Positions 58,090-64,000 of a stretch of 64,000 bases of DNA are shown here, one piece after another (position 1 is the first letter of the stretch; every line of letters starts with the position of its first letter). The DNA is taken from contig NZ_JAHRHK010000004.1 of assembly GCF_021246465.1 (NCBI RefSeq), forward strand, positions 44,145-108,144. Reading direction: 5' to 3'. The stretch is from Nocardioides sp. R-C-SC26. Its GTDB lineage: Bacteria > Actinomycetota > Actinomycetes > Propionibacteriales > Nocardioidaceae. Made by a program: the position numbers and the translations under genes. Under the pieces are notes generated by a model. The model did not search any database and was not told the DNA's origin. It worked only from the letters and a program-made list of their open reading frames with translations.

Positions 58090-59340
58090 TCAGGCGTTCT
58101 CGGCGCCGGCGGGCATGCCGCCGAAGTGGTGGGGGTGGGCGACCGCCACGACGTCGCCGACGACGATGATCGCGGGAGGCTGGACTCCCTCCCGCTCGAT
58201 CGTCGCGGCGACGTCGCCGAGAGTGCACAGCACCACCCGCTCGGTCGGCATCGAGCCGTCGCACACGAAGGCGACCGGGGTGTCGGCGGGCCGGCCACCC
58301 TCCACCAACGCAGCCGCGATCTGCGGACCGTGCTCGACCGCCATCATCAGCAGGATCGTGCCGCGCATGCGCGCAAGCGCACCCCAATCGACCAGCGAGC
58401 GCTCGTTGCCCGGCGCGAGGTGCCCCGAGACGACGGTGAACTCGTGCGTCACGCCGCGGTGGGTGACGGGGATCCCCGCGATACCGGGTACCGCGATCGG
58501 CGTGCTGATGCCGGGGATCACCGTGACCGGGACACCGGCGGCACGGCAGGCCAGAACCTCTTCGTAGCCACGGCCGTAGACGAAGGAGTCGCCACCCTTG
58601 AAGCGCACGACCCGACGGCCCGCGAGCGCCTGCTCGACGATGATCCGGTTGATCTCCTCCTGCTGGGCCGATCGACCGCGCGGGAGCTTGGCGACGTCGT
58701 ACACCTCGACGTCCGGCGGCAGGTCGCCGATGGCCTCACGGGGAGCCAGTCGGTCGGCTACGACGACGTCGGCCTCCATCAGGGCACGACGTCCGGCGAT
58801 GGTGAGCAGCTCGGGGTGGCCCGGGCCACCACCGACGAGCGTGACGCCCGGCACCCTCACCGGCGCCTCCGTACGGCCCAGGCGCCCGTCGCGCAGCCCC
58901 TCGAGGATCTCATCGCGCAGCGCCGACGTGCGGCGCGGCTCACGCCGACCCAGGACCGCCACGGTGACGCCGTCCGAGTGACCGGTCGCGGGCGTCCAGG
59001 CCGAGCCGGAGTAGCCGTCGTCGCTGCGCACGCAGAACACGCGTCGCTCCTCGGCCGACATGGCGACCCGTTCGTTGACCGAGACGTCGTCGGTCGCCGC
59101 GATGACGTACCACGCGCCGTCCAGATCGTCGTCGGCGAACTCCCGCGACTGCCACGTCACCTCGCCCGCCCCGACGAAACCCTCGACCGCCGGCGTCACG
59201 GTCGGCGCCACGACGACGATCTCGGCGCGCGCCGCGATGAGCGCGGGGATGCGGCGCTGCGCGACCTGCCCACCGCCGACGACGACCACCCGACGTCCCT
59301 CGAGGCGCAGACCGACCGGGTACACGGGGTTCTCGCTCAC
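58090..59340 (-). CDS. Uroporphyrinogen-III C-methyltransferase with N-terminal siroheme-synthase domain
   Basis: This 416-residue fusion has an N-terminal precorrin-2 dehydrogenase-like Rossmann domain (RVVVVGGGQVAQRRIPALI) and a C-terminal SUMT/CobA methyltransferase with VTLVGGGPGHPELLTIAGRRAL, RFKGGDSFVYGRGYEE and PGISTPIAVPGIAGIPVTHRG. It is CysG-like but about 40 residues shorter than E. coli CysG, apparently with a reduced central ferrochelatase/dimerisation section. It makes precorrin-2 for siroheme or B12. GTG 59340 follows GGGAGG. Confidence 0.92.
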   Translation of the reverse strand: MSENPVYPVGLRLEGRRVVVVGGGQVAQRRIPALIAARAEIVVVAPTVTPAVEGFVGAGEVTWQSREFADDDLDGAWYVIAATDDVSVNERVAMSAEERRVFCVRSDDGYSGSAWTPATGHSDGVTVAVLGRREPRRTSALRDEILEGLRDGRLGRTEAPVRVPGVTLVGGGPGHPELLTIAGRRALMEADVVVADRLAPREAIGDLPPDVEVYDVAKLPRGRSAQQEEINRIIVEQALAGRRVVRFKGGDSFVYGRGYEEVLACRAAGVPVTVIPGISTPIAVPGIAGIPVTHRGVTHEFTVVSGHLAPGNERSLVDWGALARMRGTILLMMAVEHGPQIAAALVEGGRPADTPVAFVCDGSMPTERVVLCTLGDVAATIEREGVQPPAIIVVGDVVAVAHPHHFGGMPAGAENA

Positions 59341-59371
59341 GAGGGGGATCCTCCCAGGCCTGCTCCTTCGT

Positions 59372-59377
59372 TAACGT
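59372..59377 (+). promoter_or_regulatory. Putative leaderless -10 element of the YbhB/YbcL gene
   Basis: TAACGT ends 7 nt before ATG 59385 and favours that start over the GTG at 59376 that overlaps it. Confidence 0.5.
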
Positions 59378-59384
59378 GGCAGGC

Positions 59385-59909
59385 ATGGCTCTCGAACGCC
59401 CGATCTCCCCCAATCCCTACGACCTGCTGGCGCCGGTGCCGTCCTTCGACGTCACCAGTGCCGACGTGACCGACGGCGCTCCCCTCAAGGACGACCAGGT
59501 CGCAGCGCTCGGTGACACCTCGCCGCAGCTGTCCTGGGACGCCGTGGAGGGCGCCCAGAGCTACGTGGTCACCTGCTTCGACCCCGATGCCCCGACACCA
59601 TCCGGGTTCTGGCACTGGGTGCTGGTCGACCTGCCCGCCGACGTCACCTCGCTGGACACCGGCGCCGGCGCCGAAGGTGCCGAGCTGCCCGGCAACGCGT
59701 TCATGTGCCGCAACGACGGCGGCTCGAAGGCGTTCATGGGCGCAGCGCCACCCGAGGGCGACCAGGTGCACCGCTACTTCTTCGTCGTCCACGCGGTCAA
59801 GGTGCCCGAGCTGGGCGTGGACTCCGACGCCTCGGCAGCCGTGGTCTCGTTCAACCTGGCGTTCAAGACGCTGGCTCGCGGCATGGTGCACGGCACCTAC
59901 CGGCACTGA
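59385..59909 (+). CDS. YbhB/YbcL family Raf kinase inhibitor-like protein (PEBP)
   Basis: This 174-residue protein has the phosphatidylethanolamine-binding protein fold: TSPQLSWDAVEGAQSYVVTCFDPDAPTPSGFWHWVLVDLPADVTSL contains the conserved DPDAP and HWV ligand-site motifs, and GDQVHRYFFVVHAVKV the second motif. Bacterial PEBPs bind small anionic ligands; function is unclear. Its stop lies back to back with the convergent hydrolase stop (TGATCA at 59907-59912). Confidence 0.92.
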   Translation: MALERPISPNPYDLLAPVPSFDVTSADVTDGAPLKDDQVAALGDTSPQLSWDAVEGAQSYVVTCFDPDAPTPSGFWHWVLVDLPADVTSLDTGAGAEGAELPGNAFMCRNDGGSKAFMGAAPPEGDQVHRYFFVVHAVKVPELGVDSDASAAVVSFNLAFKTLARGMVHGTYRH

Positions 59910-60731
59910 TCAGGGCGAGACGTCGCGCGGCTCTCCGCACAGGAACGGCACCACCAGCGCGGCGAACCGATCCGGATCGGTGCTGTGCACCCGGTGACCG
60001 ACGTCGACGAGCTCCAGGTGGGCGTCCGGGATGAGCCGGGCCATCGTCGTCATCGGCGACTGCGGCACGTGACTGCCGGCGCCACCGGCGATCACCAGGG
60101 TGGAGGCCCTGATCTGCGGAAGACCCGCCCACCATTGCGGGTCGCGCCGGCCGAAGGCCACGAGGAGGCGGTCGACGGCCGCGACCTGGTAGTGGCGTTG
60201 ACGGTTCTTCACCCCGGCGGCCAGCGCGTAGGCGGTCAAGGTGGCGTTGCGGCCACGCCAGCGTCGAACCCGGTCCCCGTCGTGTTCGGGCGGGCCGCCC
60301 CACGGTGCGGGGAGATCCTCGACCACCAGACGGCGCACGCGATCAGGCTGCTGCATCGCCACCCGCGTGGCGAGGAGCCCGCCGAGCGAGTGCCCGACGA
60401 GGTCGACCAGGGGGACGTCGAGACGGTCGAGCAGCGCCACGACGTCCTCGGTCGTCTGCTCGAAGGTGTAAGGACCGCGACGGTCCGTTCCCGCGTGCCC
60501 GCGCAGGTCCGGCGCGATCGTACGTCGCCCGCGCTTCGCCAGGGCCGTACCGAGGACGTCCCACGTCGTGCCGGCACCGGTGAGACCGTGCAGAGCGACC
60601 ACGGGCACGTCGTCCGGTGCTTCGATGGCAGAGTCCGCGCGGTGAACGCGCACGGCCATCGCGAAGTCGCGTGCGTCGGGCGCCCCGACTCCGAGCTGCA
60701 CCATCGTCGACTCCGGACTCGTTCCGCTCAC
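59910..60731 (-). CDS. Alpha/beta hydrolase
   Basis: This 273-residue alpha/beta hydrolase has the oxyanion HG motif VVALHGLTGAGTTWD, nucleophile GHSLGG, DLRGHAGTDRRG, and a late His in VDVGHRVHSTDPDRF. It is an esterase/epoxide-hydrolase-like enzyme with no predictable substrate. GTG 60731 overlaps the SpoIIE phosphatase stop (GTGA), indicating coupled translation. Confidence 0.87.
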   Translation of the reverse strand: MSGTSPESTMVQLGVGAPDARDFAMAVRVHRADSAIEAPDDVPVVALHGLTGAGTTWDVLGTALAKRGRRTIAPDLRGHAGTDRRGPYTFEQTTEDVVALLDRLDVPLVDLVGHSLGGLLATRVAMQQPDRVRRLVVEDLPAPWGGPPEHDGDRVRRWRGRNATLTAYALAAGVKNRQRHYQVAAVDRLLVAFGRRDPQWWAGLPQIRASTLVIAGGAGSHVPQSPMTTMARLIPDAHLELVDVGHRVHSTDPDRFAALVVPFLCGEPRDVSP

Positions 60732-61801
60732 GTCGTCGTCTCCTCGCGGCTGAGAATCAGCACGGCGCGATCGTCGTCGCCGCGCGGTACGTCACGGATG
60801 ATGCGTCTGGCTGCGCCGTCGGGTCCCCGGAGCCACGCGCGACGCGCGGTCTCCTGGAGCCAGCGGATGCCGTCGTCGATGTCGACTCCGCGCGACTCGA
60901 CGACGCCGTCGGTGTAGAAGAGCAGGGCTTGACCGGGCTGCAGGACGCCGACGCTGGCGTGCTCCTCCGGGTGCGCGAGCACCCCGAGCGCGAGCCCTCG
61001 CGCGTTGTCGACGACCCAGTCGGCGCCCGGTTCCCAGCGGAGCGCGGGCGGATGGCCGGCGCTGATGATCCTGTACTTGCCCGTGCGGAGGCAGATCGTG
61101 ACGTGAACGGCGGTCGCGAACGTCTCGTCGCCGTCCTGTCGCAGGAGGAAGGCGTTCGCCGCCTCGATCAATGCCTCTCCCCGCACCGTGCCGATCAGCC
61201 CGCCGAGAGCACCGGCCAGGAGCAGGGCAGAAGGCGCCGCCTTCACGCCCTTCCCGACGACGTCGACGAGGACCAAGTCGAGGACCTGCTGCTCCTCGTC
61301 GAGGTCGGCCACCATGAAGTCGCCGGCGTAGCCCACGCCGTGAGCGGCTTGCATCGCGCTCTGACTGTGCCATCCGAGCGGGAGAACGGGCACCGCGCCT
61401 TGGGCGTTGAGCCGATCACGCAGATCTGCCAGCAGGGCGCCGCTGAGGGGGCTCGGCAGTCCGCTGCGCTGTCGACCGGCCATGAAGACGACCAGTGCCC
61501 CGTTGAGGCAGAACATCGCCACGGCGGCGATCCGGTACCCAGCGAGGGGACCCTGGTTGGTCATCGCGGCGATGCCGCAGGCCACCACCAGGACGACGTG
61601 AATCACGAGGGGACGGAATCGCAGCAGCTGCGCGCCGATCACCTGCCAGAGGAAGAAGCCGGCCAGAGGGAAGAGCTCGTACTGCTCCCAGGAGAGCGCG
61701 GTCGTCGCGAGCACCCCGGCCGCGAGCAGGCCGAGCACGACGAGTTGGCTCCTCCGGGTTCCCGAGCGCCAACCGTCGGTGAGCGAACGCAACCACGGCA
61801 C
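60728..61801 (-). CDS. Membrane-anchored SpoIIE-type PP2C protein phosphatase
   Basis: This 357-residue protein has four hydrophobic segments in the first ~125 residues and a cytoplasmic SpoIIE/PP2C phosphatase domain: GYAGDFMVADLDEEQQVLDLVLVDVVGKGVKAAPSA (metal-site Asp residues), ISAGHPPALRWEPG, and ALLFYTDGVVESRG. Such phosphatases usually act on anti-anti-sigma factors in partner-switching cascades. No anti-sigma gene is next to it; the coupled neighbour is an alpha/beta hydrolase. GTG 61801 is preceded by TAGGTT at 6 nt. Confidence 0.88.
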   Translation of the reverse strand: MPWLRSLTDGWRSGTRRSQLVVLGLLAAGVLATTALSWEQYELFPLAGFFLWQVIGAQLLRFRPLVIHVVLVVACGIAAMTNQGPLAGYRIAAVAMFCLNGALVVFMAGRQRSGLPSPLSGALLADLRDRLNAQGAVPVLPLGWHSQSAMQAAHGVGYAGDFMVADLDEEQQVLDLVLVDVVGKGVKAAPSALLLAGALGGLIGTVRGEALIEAANAFLLRQDGDETFATAVHVTICLRTGKYRIISAGHPPALRWEPGADWVVDNARGLALGVLAHPEEHASVGVLQPGQALLFYTDGVVESRGVDIDDGIRWLQETARRAWLRGPDGAARRIIRDVPRGDDDRAVLILSREETTT

Positions 61802-61807
61802 CGACTG

Positions 61808-61813
61808 AACCTA
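61808..61813 (-). promoter_or_regulatory. Putative leaderless -10 element of the SpoIIE phosphatase gene
   Basis: TAGGTT on the minus strand ends 6 nt before GTG 61801. Confidence 0.5.
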
Positions 61814-61938
61814 CCGAGCCACGCATCCGTGCGCGGGCGAACCGTGGATCTGACCCCGAGCGGACGTGCGCTCGCGGCGAGGACCACGTCGGCACGACGA
61901 TCAGTCGCTGCACCGGTCGGCACTGCCAGACTGGTGAC

Positions 61939-62892
61939 GTGTCCTCCTTCACGACCGATCTTCTCGGCGAACCCTGGGTGGCGGAGCAGATCACCCTGCC
62001 CCCGGACGCGGAGGGGCCCGTCGTCACCACTCTGGTCAGCCGTCGGGCTCCACGACCGAACGGAAGGGCCGTGCTCCACGTCCACGGCTTTACCGACTAC
62101 TTCTTCCAGGTCGAGTACGCACAGTGGTGGCTGGACCGCGGCTACGACTTCTACGCGGTGGACCTGCGCAAGTACGGGCGCTCCCTGCTCCCGCATCAGT
62201 CGCCCACCTACGTCGACGACCTGGCCGCGTACTTCGTCGATCTCGACGTCGTGTGGTGGCGGATCGCGACGCGCGACCGTCACGACTCCATCGCGGTGTC
62301 GGCGCACTCGACCGGTGGCCTGACAGCGGCCCTGTGGGCGGACGTCCGTCGGCCGTCGCAGTTGAGTGCGCTCGTGCTGAACGCACCCTGGTTCGACATG
62401 CAGGGACCTCCGGTCCTGCGCAGCGCCGGCGCGAACGCGCTCGTCGACCGGGTCGGCCGGCGCACACCGATGCGCGAGATCCCGCGCTCGGTCTCGGGCT
62501 TCTACGGCCGGAGCCTGCATCGCGACCACGACGGCGAGTGGGACTTCGACCTCGCATGGAAGCCGATCGAGTCCTTCCCGGTGCGGGTCGGCTGGTTGCG
62601 GGCGATCCGGCAGGGCCACCTCCGCCTCCAGGCCGGGCTCGACGTCGACGTCCCGGTTCTCGTGCTGTCCTCCGCGGAGAGCTCGTGGCCGCGGGAGATG
62701 GGACCCGAGGTCCACAGCACCGACATCGTGCTCGACGTCGGGCAGATCCGCCGCTGGGCGACCAGCGTCGGGCGCCACGTCACCTACGTCGCCGTCGAGG
62801 GAGCGCTCCACGACGTCTTCCTCTCCGAACCCCGTGTGCGCGCACGCGCCCACGCCGAACTCGGCCGATGGCTCGGCGCGTACCTCGAGTGA
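61939..62892 (+). CDS. Alpha/beta hydrolase (lysophospholipase/monoglyceride lipase-like)
   Basis: This 317-residue hydrolase has RAVLHVHGFTDYFFQVEYAQWW (oxyanion HG motif), AVDLRKYGRSL, nucleophile motif SAHSTGG (not the usual GHSxGG), and a late His in VEGALHDVFLSEP. The layout resembles monoacylglycerol lipases. CAGACT ends 6 nt before GTG 61939. Substrate and cellular role are unknown. Confidence 0.87.
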   Translation: MSSFTTDLLGEPWVAEQITLPPDAEGPVVTTLVSRRAPRPNGRAVLHVHGFTDYFFQVEYAQWWLDRGYDFYAVDLRKYGRSLLPHQSPTYVDDLAAYFVDLDVVWWRIATRDRHDSIAVSAHSTGGLTAALWADVRRPSQLSALVLNAPWFDMQGPPVLRSAGANALVDRVGRRTPMREIPRSVSGFYGRSLHRDHDGEWDFDLAWKPIESFPVRVGWLRAIRQGHLRLQAGLDVDVPVLVLSSAESSWPREMGPEVHSTDIVLDVGQIRRWATSVGRHVTYVAVEGALHDVFLSEPRVRARAHAELGRWLGAYLE

Positions 62893-62921
62893 GAGTCCCC
62901 GGCGCGGGACCGGATATGCGC

Positions 62922-62927
62922 TAGGTT
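62922..62927 (+). promoter_or_regulatory. Putative leaderless -10 element of the 127-aa protein gene
   Basis: TAGGTT ends 6 nt before ATG 62934. Confidence 0.5.
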
Positions 62928-62933
62928 CCCGGC

Positions 62934-63317
62934 ATGAATCCCGTGACGAGCCTCTCACTCGGACGCATCGCCGTCGGTGCCATCGCGATCGCGAAGCCCG
63001 ACGTCCTTACCGGTCCGCTCGGCATCCGGTCGAACGCGGAGCTTCTCCACCAGTGGTTCGGTCACCGGGAGATCGCGCTCGGTCTGGCGACGCTGGTGAG
63101 CAGCGGCTCGTCCCGTCGCAACCTGGTCCTGATCGGCATGGCCGTCGACGCCGCCGACGCCGTGACGGCCTACCAGGGTGTGGAGCAGAAGGCGCTCACC
63201 CGCAACGCCGGGCTCGCCTCCGCCGGTGTCGCCGTCAGCGCTGTCGTCTCGGGCCTGCTGGGGCTGCGCGTGAAGAAGAAGCCGTCGCGTCGGGCGCGCA
63301 AGAAGGCCGCTGCCTGA
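62934..63317 (+). CDS. Small membrane protein of unknown function
   Basis: This 127-residue protein has several moderately hydrophobic segments (SLGRIAVGAIAIAKPDVL, ALGLATLVSS, LVLIGMAVDAADAVTAY, AGLASAGVAVSAVVSGLLGL) and a very basic C-terminal tail (KKKPSRRARKKAAA). The arrangement recalls DUF4267-type membrane proteins, which I suggest weakly. The tail would lie in the cytoplasm or contact nucleic acids or lipids. No further function can be read. Confidence 0.78.
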   Translation: MNPVTSLSLGRIAVGAIAIAKPDVLTGPLGIRSNAELLHQWFGHREIALGLATLVSSGSSRRNLVLIGMAVDAADAVTAYQGVEQKALTRNAGLASAGVAVSAVVSGLLGLRVKKKPSRRARKKAAA

Positions 63318-63390
63318 TCGCGGAACCGGAGTTGCGCGATCTGCGACGAAACAGCCCCGACGACCGACCGAACTACGTCAGGCTGTCGGC

Positions 63391-63921
63391 ATGACCGAGT
63401 CCTATCCCCCGCCCCCTCCGCCGCCGGCCCCGGGCCTGCCCCGTCCGGCTGAGCTGCTCGACCGGTTCCTGGCCCGCCTGATCGACGGCCTGATCCTGGC
63501 CGTCCCCTTCTTCGTGATCAGCACGATCGGGAACGTGCTGTTCCTGCACGGGTTCCGCTACAGCACCGGCGAGTGGTTCCTCTACTGGATCTTCGTCTCG
63601 GCGGTGAACGTCGGGCTCACCATCGGCTACTTCGCCTACCTGGAGTCGAGCCAGGGTGCGACCATCGGCAAGAAGGCACTCAAGCTGCAGGTCACCCGGG
63701 CCGACGGCGACGGTCTCATCACCGCTGAGCAGTCGGTGAAGCGAAACTGCTTCTACCTGATCCAGCTCGCCTTCATCGTGCCGTTCGTCGGCACGTTCCT
63801 GGGCGGCCTGGCTCAACTGGCCGCCGTGATCATGATCGCGGTGACCATCAGCAACGACACCGTGGGCCGTCGCGGGTGGCACGACCAGCTCGCGGACACC
63901 CGCGTCCTCAAGGTCGGCTGA
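63391..63921 (+). CDS. RDD family membrane protein
   Basis: This 176-residue protein has a proline-rich N terminus (YPPPPPPPAPGLPRP) and the RDD-family core: LLDRFLARLIDGLILAVPFF with the Arg-Asp pair, a second span (WFLYWIFVSAVNVGLTIGYFAYLE), GATIGKKALKLQVTRADG, and a third span. It ends with RRGWHDQLADTRVLK, typical of the family. RDD proteins are poorly characterised; some act as ion antiporters. CAGGCT ends 6 nt before ATG 63391. Confidence 0.88.
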   Translation: MTESYPPPPPPPAPGLPRPAELLDRFLARLIDGLILAVPFFVISTIGNVLFLHGFRYSTGEWFLYWIFVSAVNVGLTIGYFAYLESSQGATIGKKALKLQVTRADGDGLITAEQSVKRNCFYLIQLAFIVPFVGTFLGGLAQLAAVIMIAVTISNDTVGRRGWHDQLADTRVLKVG

Positions 63922-64000
63922 GACTCGACGTCCTCATCCGCGCCGCGTGCGCCGGCGGGCGGGGCCCCCCCCCCCCCCCGGCGGCGGGCGGGGGGGGGCG
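63922..64000. other. Terminal low-complexity sequence, probable contig end
   Basis: After the RDD gene the sequence degrades into G/C homopolymers, including a run of about 15 C near 63965-63979 and a long G run near the last bases. No gene is seen. It looks like an assembly end and not biological sequence. Confidence 0.6.

Overview
The window is chromosomal backbone from a high-GC actinobacterium, most likely a member of the Nocardioidaceae (Nocardioides-like; inferred from gene content and an intergenic repeat style, not proven). It carries a complete Pup-proteasome system (mpa, dop, pup, prcB, prcA, pafA, pafB, pafC), mycothiol ligase mshC, an FKBP lipoprotein, Tat translocase genes and an actinobacterial furA-katG pair. 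As I recall it, the gene order from helY through tatC/tatA, pafC/pafB, pafA, prcA/prcB, pup, dop, mpa, trmI, a RecB-like nuclease, metH, a PAC2 protein, mshC, an SCO1664-like protein, a DUF3090 protein, a histidine phosphatase and uppP matches the corresponding region of Mycobacterium tuberculosis. The window is therefore mostly conserved core with small lineage-specific insertions.

Layout. 1-3.3 kb: 3' part of a lysine 2,3-aminomutase, an Lrp/AsnC regulator, a 5'-3' exonuclease and an SDR protein. 3.3-18.7 kb: an uninterrupted minus-strand run, read from high to low coordinates as mpa, a putative 32-aa membrane protein, dop, pup, prcB, prcA, pafA, FKBP lipoprotein, pafB, pafC, tatA, tatC, an unknown protein, a diacylglycerol kinase family protein and helY. 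18.8-23.3 kb: trmI, a RecB-like nuclease, and a two-component system headed by a small secreted protein. 23.4-29.5 kb: a five-gene oligopeptide/dipeptide ABC importer. 29.5-29.8 kb: a gene-free stretch with a large inverted repeat. 29.8-43.3 kb: HAD phosphatase, metH, PAC2, mshC and its usual neighbours, corA, uppP, an aldo/keto reductase, a DUF5703 protein and an M20 peptidase. 43.4-46.4 kb: tRNA-Leu(GAG), furA, katG. 46.4-63.9 kb: a mix of lipoprotein, nucleosidase, LVIVD-repeat protein, PEP mutase family protein, stand-alone LysR effector domain, GuaB1, galK, two acyl-CoA dehydrogenases, peptide deformylase, an rRNA/tRNA methyltransferase, a siroheme/cobalamin-type methyltransferase, hydrolases, a SpoIIE phosphatase and an RDD protein. 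The last ~40 bases are homopolymer-rich and look like a contig end.

How it works together. Pup is deamidated by Dop, ligated to targets by PafA, and targets are unfolded by Mpa into the PrcA/PrcB core. PafB/PafC are WYL-domain DNA-damage regulators. FurA and KatG form an oxidative-stress unit beside the mycothiol gene mshC. The importer genes form one operon in which a hairpin separates the binding-protein gene from the membrane and ATPase genes.

Less obvious signals. (1) A -10-like hexamer (TANNNT, or CANNNT) ends 6-8 nt before about 29 of the start codons, which predicts widespread leaderless transcription. (2) A 71-nt insertion flanked by imperfect 19-bp direct repeats separates prcB from prcA and creates a 24-codon ORF joined to both genes by ATGA overlaps. 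(3) Two genes appear to start with CTG inside CTGA stop/start overlaps. (4) Twin 15-bp-stem hairpins with mutually complementary loops follow pafA. (5) A 32-codon single-span membrane ORF lies between mpa and dop. No rRNA, CRISPR array, transposase or phage gene was seen.
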